DNA of 64,000 bases from Gloeobacter morelensis MG652769 (lineage in GTDB: Bacteria > Cyanobacteriota > Cyanobacteriia > Gloeobacterales > Gloeobacteraceae): the NCBI RefSeq assembly GCF_021018745.1, contig NZ_CP063845.1, positions 1,116,001 through 1,180,000 of the forward strand. Direction: 5' to 3'. The notes beneath the pieces were generated by a model. The model searched no databases. It had not been told where the DNA came from and was given only the letters and a program-made list of their open reading frames with translations. The first letter of the stretch is position 1. The number at the start of each line of letters is the position of its first letter. Positions 33,290 to 42,817 of this stretch are shown here, piece by piece. The position numbers were made by a program, and so were the translations under genes.

Positions 33290-34375
33290 TCACCCGAAGG
33301 TGACGGTCAGGTAATTGTCCTGGAATTTGGCCCCGCTCGCCCGCAGCCCCCGGAAGCTCGTGGGCAGTATGAAGTTGCGGCGATGGTCGGCGGCGCGCAG
33401 CGTCAGTTCGGGGCCGTACTGGTTGAGTTCGACCTGCTTTTTGCCGAAGCCCGGCAAAAAAATGCGCACGGTGCGCGCTTGCTCATCGACGACAAACGGC
33501 CTGGGAAAGCCCACCGGATCAAGGCCCGCGAGCCCTTCGACGCAGCCCGTCAGATCGGTGAGTGACGCCTCGGGGACAGCGCGCACCGGCAGGGGAGCAA
33601 AGGCTTCTTTGCCGTCCGCTTCGCCGCGCACCAGCGCTCCCCCGACTCCCAGACCCAACAGCTGGCTTGCTCCCCACAGCTGGCGGGCGACGGTGAGGGC
33701 GAGCGGATCGGCGGTGCTCACCACAAAAAGCAGCAGCCGGTTGGGATTTTGCATCACCGACTTGCCCTCGTCGAGGATGTCGGTGAAGCGGCCGGTGGTG
33801 GCCCGAACGTTCTCGGTGGAGATATTGACGGTGAGAATAGCGCGGGCAATCGGTTCGAGAAACGGCGAGAGCACCTGGCCGATGGCCGATTTTTGAAAGG
33901 CTTCGCCCAGGCGGCGGGTGTACCAGCTCAGTTGATCGGGTACAGCGAACATGCGCAGCTGCTCTTGCCCGGCGACGCCGTCAAAAAACAGATAGTCGTA
34001 CTTGCCGCTCAGATCGTAGTCGCGCAGCGCCGACATGGCCAGAAATTGATCAAATCCGGGCAATGCCCCCAATTCTTGACCGTAGACCTCGCGAAAAAGC
34101 GGAATGCGCGAATATTCCTCCTCTGCGGTGCGCAACCGGTTCCAGTTGCGCTCCATCAGGGCGGTGGTACTGAAGTGCACCGCCCACAGGTTCGGTTCGA
34201 CTTCGGTAGGCTCGCCCCCCAACCGGGTATCGAGCAACAGGCCAATCGTGCTCACCGTCTCCAGGCTGAGCACCAGCACCCGCTTGCCGCGGCGGGCCTC
34301 CGCCTGGGCCATCGCCAGGGTAAGAGTGCTCTTGCCCACCCCGCCTTTTCCCAACAGAGAAATCACGCGCGCCAT
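33290..34375 (-). CDS. ArsA/Get3-like P-loop ATPase
   Basis: A 361-residue SIMIBI-class ATPase. The deviant Walker A LLGKGGVGKSTLTLAMAQ spans residues 7-24, and a Walker B-like YDYLFFDGVAG lies near 125-135. The C-terminal 80 residues (VRIFLPGFGKKQVELNQYG) form a small beta-rich domain like the alpha-crystallin/HSP20-like tail found in cyanobacterial ArsA-family proteins. Relatives handle tail-anchored proteins (Get3) or arsenite (ArsA); no arsenite pump gene is nearby. The ATG at 34375 is clear. It is divergent from hydantoinase B with a 64-bp gap, so the promoters must overlap. Confidence 0.88.
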   Translation of the reverse strand: MARVISLLGKGGVGKSTLTLAMAQAEARRGKRVLVLSLETVSTIGLLLDTRLGGEPTEVEPNLWAVHFSTTALMERNWNRLRTAEEEYSRIPLFREVYGQELGALPGFDQFLAMSALRDYDLSGKYDYLFFDGVAGQEQLRMFAVPDQLSWYTRRLGEAFQKSAIGQVLSPFLEPIARAILTVNISTENVRATTGRFTDILDEGKSVMQNPNRLLLFVVSTADPLALTVARQLWGASQLLGLGVGGALVRGEADGKEAFAPLPVRAVPEASLTDLTGCVEGLAGLDPVGFPRPFVVDEQARTVRIFLPGFGKKQVELNQYGPELTLRAADHRRNFILPTSFRGLRASGAKFQDNYLTVTFG

Positions 34376-34439
34376 AGCCTACCCCCGAAGTCCTGACCTA
34401 TCGTATAGTTCACAGCCCGGCAACCGAAAGAGCGGCCCG

Positions 34440-35957
34440 ATGGATGCGATCGAACTGGAAGTGATGGTCCATGCCCTCGCGGGCATCGCCGAGGAGATGC
34501 TGGCGCGGCTGGTGCGCGCCGCTTACTCCTCAAACATCAAGGAGCGCCGCGACTGCTCGACGGCCCTTTTTGACGGGCGGGGCCGCCTGGTGGCGCAGGC
34601 GGCGGCGATCCCGGTGCACCTGGGGGCGCTTGGAGATGCGGTGGCGGCGGTGCGGGCGATGGCTCCTCGGCCAGGGGAAATCTGGCTGTTGAACGACCCG
34701 TTTGCGGGCGGCTCGCACCTGCCGGATCTGACCCTCGTGACGGCAATCGCCTGGCCGGATAGGCCGGCTGAGCTATTGGGCTACGCCGTCTCCCGCGCTC
34801 ACCACAGCGATGTGGGCGGCATGCGGCCAGGTTCGATGCCCGCCGACTCCACCGAGATTTTTCAAGAAGGGCTCGTGATCCCGCCCACGCGCGTTGGGGC
34901 GGCGGGGGCGCTCGACGAAAATGTGCTCGGTTTGATTCTGGCCAATGTCCGTCAACCGGCCCAGCGCCGGGGAGATCTGCGCGCCCAGGTGGCGGCGGGC
35001 CAGTTGGGCGCGGAGCGCTTCGCCCGGATGGGGGCCGAGCTGGGAGCGAACAGGCTCGCGGACGCTCTAGACGCGGTCATGGCCTACACCGAGCGGCGGG
35101 TGCGCGAGCGCATCGCAGCAATTCCGGACGGCACCTACCGGGCCACCGACTACCTCGAAGGCCCCGAGGGCGAGGAGATTCCTATCGAGGTGGCGGTAGA
35201 AATAGGCGGCGACGGGTTGCGCATCGATTTTACGGGTACTGCGCCCCAGGGACTTTCCAACCTCAACGCGCCCGTCGCGGTCACCCGCTCGGCGGTGGCG
35301 TTTGCCCTGCGCGCCCTGCTCGATCCACGCCTGCCCGCCAACGATGGGGCGATGGCACCGGTGGAACTGGTGCTGCCGGAAGCTTCTCTGGTGGCGGCGC
35401 GCTGGCCGGCGGCGGTGGTGGCGGGCAACGTCGAGACTTCCCAGCGCATCGCCGATGCGATCATCCTCGCCCTGGGCCGTGTCGCGGGCGGCCTTGCCCA
35501 GGGCCAGGGCACGATGAACAACTTGATCTTGGGCAATCGCCGCTTCAGCTATTACGAGACGATCGGGGGCGGCCAGGGGGCGAGTGCGCGCGGCGACGGC
35601 CTCGACGGGGTGCACGTCGGTATGAGCAACACCCTCAACACTCCCATCGAAGCGCTCGAACTGGAATTCCCGCTCACCGTCCGGCGCTGCGAACTGCGCG
35701 AAGATTCGGGCGGTGGGGGTCTCCACCGCGGCGGCTGGGGGATCGTCCGCGAGGTGCAGGTGCACGAAGATTGCACCCTATCGCTGTTGAGCGACCGCCG
35801 CACCCATGCCCCCCAGGGAGCAGCCGGCGGTGCTGCCGGTTGGCCGGGCCGCAACCAGCTCAACGGTGAACCGCTGCCGGGCAAGACTTCGCGCGCGCTC
35901 AAGGCGGGGGATGTGATCACCGTCGAGACTCCGGGGGGCGGCGGTTGGGGAAAATAG
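34440..35957 (+). CDS. hyuB: Hydantoinase B / 5-oxoprolinase family protein
   Basis: A 505-residue enzyme subunit related to N-methylhydantoinase B and the C-terminal half of 5-oxoprolinase, which open cyclic amides using ATP together with an HyuA-like partner. Visible motifs are RAAYSSNIKERRDCSTALFD near 22-41, GEIWLLNDPFAGGSHLPDL, SRAHHSDVGGMRPGSMP with conserved His/Asp, and ETIGGGQGASARGDG. The ATG at 34440 matches the family start; the open frame continues upstream into the ArsA promoter. No HyuA gene is adjacent. Length is normal. Confidence 0.93.
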   Translation: MDAIELEVMVHALAGIAEEMLARLVRAAYSSNIKERRDCSTALFDGRGRLVAQAAAIPVHLGALGDAVAAVRAMAPRPGEIWLLNDPFAGGSHLPDLTLVTAIAWPDRPAELLGYAVSRAHHSDVGGMRPGSMPADSTEIFQEGLVIPPTRVGAAGALDENVLGLILANVRQPAQRRGDLRAQVAAGQLGAERFARMGAELGANRLADALDAVMAYTERRVRERIAAIPDGTYRATDYLEGPEGEEIPIEVAVEIGGDGLRIDFTGTAPQGLSNLNAPVAVTRSAVAFALRALLDPRLPANDGAMAPVELVLPEASLVAARWPAAVVAGNVETSQRIADAIILALGRVAGGLAQGQGTMNNLILGNRRFSYYETIGGGQGASARGDGLDGVHVGMSNTLNTPIEALELEFPLTVRRCELREDSGGGGLHRGGWGIVREVQVHEDCTLSLLSDRRTHAPQGAAGGAAGWPGRNQLNGEPLPGKTSRALKAGDVITVETPGGGGWGK

Positions 35958-36092
35958 TGCTCTATGCCCCCTCGCGACCGTGGTAAGTTCTGCAAACGGT
36001 GTAACAAAATTGCGACACACCGTCCGACCCGCCGTGGCGATTGGCGCACAATTGGAACGGCCAGGCTTCGTATCGATACCTCAAGGACCACC

Positions 36093-37052
36093 ATGACCCA
36101 GCCATCTTCCGAACCCGTCATTTACCTGCGCGGTCGCTTCGTCCCGGACAGCGAGGCTTCTTTGAGCGTGCGCACCCATGCTTTTTTGTACGGCACCGCC
36201 GTCTTCGAGGGCATCAAGGCGTACTGGGCGCCCGAGCGCGAGACGATGTTCATCTTTCGCGCCGAGGAGCATTTTCGCAGGCTGGTGCAAAGCTGCCGCA
36301 TCCTGCGCCTCAAGGCACCCCTGGACATCCGGCGGATGGTGGAGTTGAGTGCGGAGATTGTGGCGCGCAACAGCTGCCGCGAGGACACTTACCTGCGCCC
36401 AATTGTCTACAAAGCCGACCGGCGCATCGGCCCCATCCTGGAGATTCCCGACACGGTCGACGACTTTTGTCTATTTAGCGCCCCGATGAGCGCCTACCTG
36501 GATGCGCACAAGGGTCTGCACGTCTGCGTCTCCTCCTGGCGGCGCATCGACGACAACATGATCCCGGCGCGCGCCAAGTGCAACGGCGCCTACGTCAACA
36601 CCGCCCTGATTAAGACCGACGCCGCCCTGGCCGGTTTTGACGACGCCATCGCCCTATCGGATGACGGCCACGTCGCCGAAGGCAGTGCGATGAATTTGTT
36701 CCTGGTGCGCGACGGCAAACTCGTCACCCCAGCGGTGAGCAACAACATCCTCGAAGGGATCACCCGCGCCACGGTCATCGAACTAGCCCAGAAAGAACTG
36801 GGGATCCCAGTCGAATCGCGGCAGGTGGACCGTACCGAACTCTACGTTGCCGAGGAGATGTTCCTGTGCGGCACGGCCACCGAGGTGGCGGCGGTCACCC
36901 GCATCGACCACCGCGCCATCGGCGACGGCACCGTGGGACCGATCACCCGGGCGATTCAAGATCTCTTCGACCAGGCCATCCACGGCCGTCTGCCCGACTA
37001 TATGCACTGGCTGACCCCCGCCGGCACCCCGGTGCTGAGCAGCCAGGACTGA
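36093..37052 (+). CDS. ilvE: Branched-chain amino acid aminotransferase
   Basis: A PLP-dependent class IV aminotransferase that makes the last step of Leu, Ile and Val synthesis. The 319-residue protein has HAFLYGTAVFEGIKAYW near 28-44, KCNGAYVNTALIKTDA (with the PLP-binding Lys close by) and EMFLCGTATEVAAV near 257-270. AAGGA lies 5 bp before ATG 36093. Its 3' end overlaps in antisense with the C-terminus of a coiled-coil gene on the other strand. Confidence 0.95.
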   Translation: MTQPSSEPVIYLRGRFVPDSEASLSVRTHAFLYGTAVFEGIKAYWAPERETMFIFRAEEHFRRLVQSCRILRLKAPLDIRRMVELSAEIVARNSCREDTYLRPIVYKADRRIGPILEIPDTVDDFCLFSAPMSAYLDAHKGLHVCVSSWRRIDDNMIPARAKCNGAYVNTALIKTDAALAGFDDAIALSDDGHVAEGSAMNLFLVRDGKLVTPAVSNNILEGITRATVIELAQKELGIPVESRQVDRTELYVAEEMFLCGTATEVAAVTRIDHRAIGDGTVGPITRAIQDLFDQAIHGRLPDYMHWLTPAGTPVLSSQD

Positions 37053-37524
37053 GGCTTATCTGGGCGGTTGCGCTCCCGGGGTTTGTGCTCCAGCCTCGGG
37101 AGGCGCTTTGGAGACTGCCGCTCGGCGAGCCGGATATCGGCGGTCGGCTCGCCGGGCATTGCGACGATGTCGGCGGATTTTCCCTTTTTGGCGTCAGCGG
37201 CGCCTGCTTGATCGCGAGGATGCGACGGTTCTCCAGTTGCAGGCCGCGCACGTCCGTCTGTAGATCGCGAATTTCGGTCTGCATTGAGTCGACGCGCTGC
37301 AAGATAGCCAGGGCAATGCGAGAAACCTGATTCACAGATTCCGATACGGTGTCCACACGTTCGGCCATGATGCTCACCCGTTCGCTCAGCGCAGCCTGAT
37401 TGGCCGCGAGCCGGGTAATGGCGGTGGTGTTGGCAGTGATCTGTTCGCTGTTGGCCGCGACGATCGCCTCGATGCGATCGAGCCTGGGGGAAAATTCTGG
37501 GGGTTGTCCGTTGCTGGTGGTCAT
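36943..37524 (-). CDS. Coiled-coil hypothetical protein
   Basis: Residues 10-115 form a long coiled coil with regular hydrophobic spacing (RLDRIEAIVAANSEQITANT; ALSERVSIMAERVDTVSESV; LQRVDSMQTEIRDLQTDVRG). The remaining 80 residues are Ser/Pro/Gly-rich and include no recognised domain; they overlap the ilvE 3' end by 110 bp in antisense, which is unusual and may reflect a frameshift that lost the true, shorter end. ATG 37524 starts MTTSNGQPPEF. The gene lies 127 bp after the DUF885 gene on the same strand. Confidence 0.55.
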   Translation of the reverse strand: MTTSNGQPPEFSPRLDRIEAIVAANSEQITANTTAITRLAANQAALSERVSIMAERVDTVSESVNQVSRIALAILQRVDSMQTEIRDLQTDVRGLQLENRRILAIKQAPLTPKRENPPTSSQCPASRPPISGSPSGSLQSASRGWSTNPGSATAQISLSPGCSAPGCRRGSASAYSRADGRGWPGRRDLESPG

Positions 37525-37650
37525 CGTTGGTGGCCGGACTGTTCTCCACAGAGATATCACCTGAGTGGACTGAATACCAGGCTCAGAACGCTTCAAGGCC
37601 GAGGGGATGCCGTTATATCTGGGCACGCAAACTATCGAAGTTGTCAGTTG

Positions 37651-39522
37651 CTAATTCCAGCCCATCAATTCGGGCAGGCGGCTGACCGGGGGAGCGCCGT
37701 GGGCGAGGGCCTGGGCGTGGAAATCTGTCAGATTGAAGGGTTCGTTTCTGGCTTTGGCCCGTGTTTGTGCTTCCTCACGCAATCGAAACCAAGCCTGGGC
37801 GCCCACGAAGTAAGTGCTCAGCTGCGTGGAACTTACCTGGGCGCGCACCCACTTGGCCCGCGCCTCGCCCTCCTGCTGGAAGGAGCGATCGACCATCAGC
37901 GCCACGGCTTCCTCTTCGCCCATCGTCCCGGCGTGGATGGCATGATCGAGGATCGCATTGGTGACGGTGCGCAGATAGAACTTTTGACCGTGCAGGGCGA
38001 TGGCCTTTGCCCTGAGGGCCGGATCTTGCTTGATATGCCACAGCGCGCCAGTGAGACCTGCGGGTTTGTCTTTACCAGGGTCCGGCCCGCCGTAGCCCGC
38101 TTCGACCATCACATGCTCGGTGTAAACCGCCCAGCCCTCGACAAAGGGGCCGTTGGCGTTCACCTTGCGCACCTTCGACGGGACACGCTTGGCGTAGTAG
38201 CTCTGGACGAAATGGCCGGGGATCGCCTCGTGGATCGAGAGAATTTCGAGCATAAAGTTGTTGTATTCGCGCAGGAAGGATTCGCGCCGCTCGGGTGTCC
38301 AGTCCTCGGGCACCGGCTGGACAAGATAAAAACTTGGCAATCCCGGTTTGTCGGCGTCGAGGGGAGCAGGGACGGCCAGACCGGCGATTGCTACCCCCCG
38401 CTGCTGGGGCGGCGTCCAGATCACTTTGAGTACCGCCTGCCCGTCGAGGGGCACCAGCTTGCGCTCGCGCACAAAGGCACTAAGCCGTTCGAGGTTGCTC
38501 TCGCAGGCGGCGCGCAGATCTTCGGCCCGGACGTGGTCAGTGGCCAGTTCGGCCAATACGTGCCGGATAATGTGCTCGTCCGCCTCCGGGCCGGCTTCGA
38601 GGGTCTTGAGTGCCGCCGCACCGAACAGCGGCACGAACAACTCGCGCGCCAGACTCGCCATGCGCGCCCGCACCCGCTCGTGCTCCTGCCGGGCGAGGGC
38701 ATAGACTTCGTCGGCCCCCAGGTCCGTCTCCAGGGTGAGCCGGAGTTTGCGCTCAAAATTGGTGCGGCCCAGGCGCCAGTTCTCACTTGCCCCAGTTAGC
38801 AGTTCGTTCTGGACTACGGATCGCAGCTTCTCGACGGCGGCAACGGCGGCGGGGGTGGCGGTGGCGATGCGGCGGCGCAAAGCCGGGGGAGCATTTTTGA
38901 GCTTGTCGGGGATCTCTTTTTGAATCAATAGAAGCATTCCGGCCAGTTGGCCCACCGCCACGCGCGAGTGGGGAGCGAGGGGCTGACCTCGGCGCAGATT
39001 GGTGATTGCCTCTTCCACGAAACCGGGCAGCTTCTCAAGACGGGCAGCGACGCTCGCGGCGCGCACCCCGGCTGGGGCAAATTCGCGGCTGACCAGTTCG
39101 TCGAGGCCGGTGCCGATATTGCCGGTGTAGTAGAGGGGATTGTGCAGCCAGGGCGTCTCGATTTGATCGGTGAAACGGGCCAGTTCGAGGCTGTTCACTA
39201 GCGAGTCGAAATCGATGCGGGCATCAACCGACAGATCCTTGCGCCCGAAGGCCGCGAGTCGGGCCAGGGCAGAGCGGATACGCTCGCGCTCGCGCTCGCG
39301 GCCTAGGGAGCTCACATCCGGCCAGCGATCGTCGTAGCGGTGCTCCCCAACGGCGGTGGCGCTGACCGGATCGCCTGCGAAACCCTCAGCTAGAATCGTC
39401 TCGAAAAGCGTTTGCGCCCGGGCGTCGCGCTCTGCCGCCGGAACAGCCCGGACCTGATGGGCGGCAAGCCAGCAACCGGCGGCGGCAAGTACGGTGCGGC
39501 GCTTCAAAAGCATGGGGAACAT
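37651..39522 (-). CDS. DUF885 metallopeptidase-like protein, exported
   Basis: A 623-residue protein of the DUF885 family. SIHEAIPGHFVQSYYAKRV contains the HExxH-like zinc motif (HEAIPGH) near residues 432-438, and VEGWAVYTEHVMVEAGY supplies the third ligand region, as in M32/M3-like gluzincins. The N-terminus has KRRTVLAAAGCWLAAHQVRA, a twin-arginine or Sec-type export signal. It is therefore likely a periplasmic peptidase of unknown substrate. Length is normal for the family. ATG 39522 and ATG 39513 are both possible. It lies just downstream of a hypothetical gene in a minus-strand run starting at ppx. Confidence 0.9.
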   Translation of the reverse strand: MFPMLLKRRTVLAAAGCWLAAHQVRAVPAAERDARAQTLFETILAEGFAGDPVSATAVGEHRYDDRWPDVSSLGRERERERIRSALARLAAFGRKDLSVDARIDFDSLVNSLELARFTDQIETPWLHNPLYYTGNIGTGLDELVSREFAPAGVRAASVAARLEKLPGFVEEAITNLRRGQPLAPHSRVAVGQLAGMLLLIQKEIPDKLKNAPPALRRRIATATPAAVAAVEKLRSVVQNELLTGASENWRLGRTNFERKLRLTLETDLGADEVYALARQEHERVRARMASLARELFVPLFGAAALKTLEAGPEADEHIIRHVLAELATDHVRAEDLRAACESNLERLSAFVRERKLVPLDGQAVLKVIWTPPQQRGVAIAGLAVPAPLDADKPGLPSFYLVQPVPEDWTPERRESFLREYNNFMLEILSIHEAIPGHFVQSYYAKRVPSKVRKVNANGPFVEGWAVYTEHVMVEAGYGGPDPGKDKPAGLTGALWHIKQDPALRAKAIALHGQKFYLRTVTNAILDHAIHAGTMGEEEAVALMVDRSFQQEGEARAKWVRAQVSSTQLSTYFVGAQAWFRLREEAQTRAKARNEPFNLTDFHAQALAHGAPPVSRLPELMGWN

Positions 39523-39558
39523 CGATAACCCTAAATCACTCGATTCAACCTGCCGATT

Positions 39559-40332
39559 CTACCGGCCGGTATCCGTCTCCGTCTCGCCCAAGATCGCCTC
39601 CAGACCGCTGCGCGCCTGCTGGAGGGTGGGAGCCTGCACCAGCACCAGGCCGGCGGCGGCATCGAGCGACGCTTCGGGCTCCAGGGCCGCGCGCAGCAGC
39701 AAATCGTCCGGCCAGTCACCGACAAAGGCCGCAGCGGTCGGACGGTGCACCTGCAGGTCGACCACCGGCAGACCGAGGGCACAGCGCCAGTGGCAGCAGA
39801 ACAGATCCGGCCGCTGGCTGGTCAGGGTCACCAGGGCCGTTCGATCGGGATGGGCAATCAGTTTCTCGAAGCGCACAGCGCCGCAGACCACCGCGAAGTA
39901 GACCATGTAAACACCTGGGGTCAGTGGCTCCAACAGATCGACGAGGCCGCGGGCAAAGCGGTAGAGAATCTGGCGCGCTTTGTCGGAGAGCGGCTCGGGC
40001 TGCCAGAGATACCTCCCTGCCACGCCAATCGCCTCGGCGTAGAGCACCCCCCGCGCCGTGAGCACCAGCGGCAGAACCAGCAAAGCAGCCGTACTGTCGG
40101 GCAAGGTGAGGGGTACTTCGGCAGGTGCCAGGTCGGCACAGCGCTCGAAGAGGGCGGTGGCTGGCGAGGCGCTATCCGGCCGCGCCAGCCACATGATCCG
40201 ACCAGCCGGTTGGAGAACCGGTAACGGCGCATCTTCAAGCACCCGGACTTCGCCCCCCCAGCGGCGGTAGCTCTGTGCGAGGGCTCCGGTCAGCTCCACC
40301 GGGCCGGCTACCCATAGAGGGGGAATCATCAC
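39559..40332 (-). CDS. Conserved-looking hypothetical protein
   Basis: A 257-residue protein with alternating hydrophobic strands and helices (WVAGPVELTGALAQSYRRWG; AALLVLPLVLTARGVLYAEA; GVYMVYFAVVCGAVRFEKL) and several Cys/Trp residues (DLFCCHWRCALGLP). It contains no signal peptide and no motif I can name. Its ATG overlaps the TGA of the coiled-coil gene before it (4 bp), so the two are translationally coupled and probably act together. I do not recognise the family. Confidence 0.7.
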   Translation of the reverse strand: MMIPPLWVAGPVELTGALAQSYRRWGGEVRVLEDAPLPVLQPAGRIMWLARPDSASPATALFERCADLAPAEVPLTLPDSTAALLVLPLVLTARGVLYAEAIGVAGRYLWQPEPLSDKARQILYRFARGLVDLLEPLTPGVYMVYFAVVCGAVRFEKLIAHPDRTALVTLTSQRPDLFCCHWRCALGLPVVDLQVHRPTAAAFVGDWPDDLLLRAALEPEASLDAAAGLVLVQAPTLQQARSGLEAILGETETDTGR

Positions 40333-40769
40333 CCGCCCCCCGGCGGGGGGGCGAGCCGGGGTGAAGATTGCGGCTGCGCGGCCACCAACGCCTCAAGGGT
40401 GGCCCATCGGCGGGCATCGGCCACGGCGGTCCGCCGCAGGTGGGCGTTCTCAGCCAGTAACCTTTCGAGACGCTCCGCCACCGCCTCCAGCCGCTCGGCA
40501 AATTTGCGCCGGTACACATCGGGCACTTCCCGCAGCAGCGCTTCGAGACGGCGATTCTCTTCGCCCAGGACACGGACTTGCTCCGTCAGCTCCAGCACAA
40601 CCGCCTCGCGCTCGTTAGCCTCGGCGCGGGCGGCCTCCAACTGGTCGGCCAGGGTGCGGTAGTGCCGCCGGCACGCGGCCAGTTCGGCGGCCAGTTGGTC
40701 CAGGAGGGTACCGTGGCTCAGAGGGGGCAGGGGCCACTGGTCGGTTGCTGGTTCCAGCTTGCGGTCCAT
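40329..40769 (-). CDS. Coiled-coil hypothetical protein
   Basis: A 146-residue protein dominated by a coiled coil from about residue 22 to 125 (LAAELAACRRHYRTLADQLE; VVLELTEQVRVLGEENRRLE; RLEAVAERLERLLAENAHLR), ending in a Pro/Gly tail. No membrane segment. Overlap of 4 bp with the next gene and 29 bp after ppx suggest co-expression. A scaffold or partner role is possible, but there is no direct clue. Confidence 0.7.
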   Translation of the reverse strand: MDRKLEPATDQWPLPPLSHGTLLDQLAAELAACRRHYRTLADQLEAARAEANEREAVVLELTEQVRVLGEENRRLEALLREVPDVYRRKFAERLEAVAERLERLLAENAHLRRTAVADARRWATLEALVAAQPQSSPRLAPPPGGG

Positions 40770-40797
40770 TGCACTGCAGTCCGGGGCGAATGTGGTC

Positions 40798-42462
40798 CTA
40801 GGATACCCAACTGCCCTGCGGCACTCTCACCGCGTCGGGTTGCGTTTCGGCCTTGGTGCCCAGGACCGCAAGCGTTTCGGCCGCGGTCGGCTCCAGGGCA
40901 ATGGCCAGGGTGCGGCCGAACTCCTGTTCGAACTCGGCTTTTTTGAATTCGGCGTTCCAAAGCTCCATCTCGCACGGGTCGGCCGGGTCGTGCGGTTGGA
41001 CAAAAAGCTCAACTTCTTGAGGAGCAAAGGTGAGCCGGACGCCCCGCACGGCCCCTTTGTGGCGGCGATCGAGGGCGGAGGCGAGCCGCAAAAACACGCT
41101 CATCTGACGCACCAGGCGCTTGTGTTCTTTGACCAGGCGCTGGAATTCGCGGTGCTTGCTTTTGGGGGTGCTCTTGCGGTGGTAGCGGGCGACGTTGGCG
41201 ATCACCTCGATCTCTTCTTCGGTGAAACCGAGCATACCGCCGTGGCGGATCAGGTAGTACGAATGCTTGTGGTGGCTCGAATGATTGATGAAGTGACCGC
41301 AGTTGTGCAACATCGCCGCCGCCCACAGTAGCTCGCGATCGGCGTCGCTCCAGCGGTGCAACCGGCCCCGAGACTGATCAAAAAGGCTCAACGACAGACG
41401 CGTCACCTGCTCGGCGTGGGTGGTGTCGAGGTTGAATTTGTCGGCCAGCTGCAGCACACTGCGCTCGCGCACCGAACCCTGGTAGCGCAACCGATCGGCA
41501 ATCAGTCCCCGGCCGATCATCCAGTCGACGATGAGCCCCTCGCGCAACGCCGCCTCACAGACGGTGAGCGAGCCCACCCCCAGCATCTGCATCGCTTCGA
41601 GCAGAATGGTCGCCCCGGCGACGATGATGTCGGCGCGGCGCTCGGAGACTCCGGGTAGACGGCGGCGCGCTTCGAGATCGAGTTCGCGCAACTGCGCTGC
41701 AATCTGCTCAAGACTGGCAAGCGTCAACTCGTAGCCCTGCAGCGAGGTAGGAAAGCTGCCCCCTCGTCGCGCATCGATCTCCGCCAGGGTCATGATCGTC
41801 CCGGAGGTGCCGACCAGGCGCTCGAATGGCCCCAGGGCCAGCAGTTTGTCCACGGCAGGCTCGATCAAATTGCGCACCTGGTTGCGCAGGCGACCGTAGT
41901 CGCGGCCCGAGATCGGGTCGCTTTGAACAAACTGTTCGCTGAGGCGCACCGCCCCCGCCTTGACGCTCGCCAGATAGCGCGGCTCGCGGCCGTCGCCCAG
42001 AATCAGCTCCGTCGAACCGCCGCCGATGTCGATGACGGCGTGGGTGCGGTTGTCGAACTCGATGGCGGAGAGCACCCCGAGGTAGATGCGCCGCGCCTCC
42101 TCCTCCCCGGAGATCAAGTCGACTTTGAGCCCGACCACCCGCTGGATCTGCAGCAAAAATTCCGGCCCGTTCGGTGCCTCGCGCACGGCACTGGTGGCGA
42201 CGGCGATCATTTCCTGCGCTCCCAGCCCCTCGGCAAAGGCTTTGCAGTGGCGCAGCGCGTCGAGGGCCCGCACCATCGCCTCGGGCTTCAGCCAGCCGGT
42301 CTTCTGGCAGTACTCACCCAGGCGCACCATCTGCTTCTCGCGGGCGACGATCGTGTAGCTGGCCAGCCGGGGCTGGATATGCACCACCACCATGTGGATG
42401 GAGTTGGTGCCGATGTCGATGGCAGCCAGGGTCTTCTCTGCGTCAGCCGCGGGTTCGAGCAT
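40798..42462 (-). CDS. ppx: Exopolyphosphatase / guanosine pentaphosphatase
   Basis: A 554-residue Ppx/GppA phosphatase that degrades inorganic polyphosphate or converts pppGpp to ppGpp. The ASKHA-type fold starts AAIDIGTNSIHMVVVHIQ; further motifs are ATSAVREAPNG, AVIDIGGGSTELILGDG and LVGTSGTIMTLAEI. A C-terminal HD-like domain follows (AAMLHNCGHFINHSSHHKHS). ATG 42462 precedes the first strand directly; the open frame runs further upstream through the petG terminator and is not coding there. It leads a minus-strand run of four or five genes. Confidence 0.94.
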   Translation of the reverse strand: MLEPAADAEKTLAAIDIGTNSIHMVVVHIQPRLASYTIVAREKQMVRLGEYCQKTGWLKPEAMVRALDALRHCKAFAEGLGAQEMIAVATSAVREAPNGPEFLLQIQRVVGLKVDLISGEEEARRIYLGVLSAIEFDNRTHAVIDIGGGSTELILGDGREPRYLASVKAGAVRLSEQFVQSDPISGRDYGRLRNQVRNLIEPAVDKLLALGPFERLVGTSGTIMTLAEIDARRGGSFPTSLQGYELTLASLEQIAAQLRELDLEARRRLPGVSERRADIIVAGATILLEAMQMLGVGSLTVCEAALREGLIVDWMIGRGLIADRLRYQGSVRERSVLQLADKFNLDTTHAEQVTRLSLSLFDQSRGRLHRWSDADRELLWAAAMLHNCGHFINHSSHHKHSYYLIRHGGMLGFTEEEIEVIANVARYHRKSTPKSKHREFQRLVKEHKRLVRQMSVFLRLASALDRRHKGAVRGVRLTFAPQEVELFVQPHDPADPCEMELWNAEFKKAEFEQEFGRTLAIALEPTAAETLAVLGTKAETQPDAVRVPQGSWVS

Positions 42463-42542
42463 GGGGTTGCATGCAAAGTTTGCTCCAATTGTAACGGAGA
42501 AGATACACCCCAACGCGGCGGAATCGCCGCGCACCCACCCGC

Positions 42543-42564
42543 AAAAAACCCCGCACAGGCGGGG
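42543..42564 (-). terminator. Intrinsic terminator of petG
   Basis: On the minus strand CCCCGC, a 4-base loop (ctgt), GCGGGG and then six T: a textbook rho-independent terminator, 35 bp after the petG stop and 80 bp before the ppx start. Confidence 0.9.
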
Positions 42565-42598
42565 CTTCTCGCACGGATTCTCGAACGGGTAAACAGTT

Positions 42599-42721
42599 TT
42601 ACTTCTCGCCCAGGCCAGAGGGATTGCCCTGCTTGTACTGCAGCCAGGCTGCCACGAGCAGACCGGCAATGGTGACCGGCACAAAGCCGAGGACCATGCC
42701 CAACAGAATCGGTTCGATCAC
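42599..42721 (-). CDS. petG: Cytochrome b6f complex subunit V (PetG)
   Basis: A 40-residue single-helix membrane subunit needed for assembly and stability of cytochrome b6f. [20 protein letters not shown] followed by [13 protein letters not shown] matches PetG (usual length 37) including the acidic N-terminus and basic end of the helix. The start is GTG 42721; upstream in-frame codons to ATG 42781 do not match the family. GGGAG lies at about -12. A strong terminator follows, so petG appears monocistronic. Confidence 0.92.
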   Translation of the reverse strand: MIEPILLGMVLGFVPVTIAGLLVAAWLQYKQGNPSGLGEK

Positions 42722-42817
42722 GGCGCTTTCGCTCCCACGCTGCAAAACGTTAACAGGATATCCCAGAATTTGCGCTTCCATGACTATTTGTATGGTTATG
42801 TAAAGCGCGGGCGGTGT

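Noticed and set aside
37504-38799. 431-codon plus-strand open frame opposite the DUF885 gene
   Set aside because: No domain; the minus-strand gene has HEAIPGH and an export signal.
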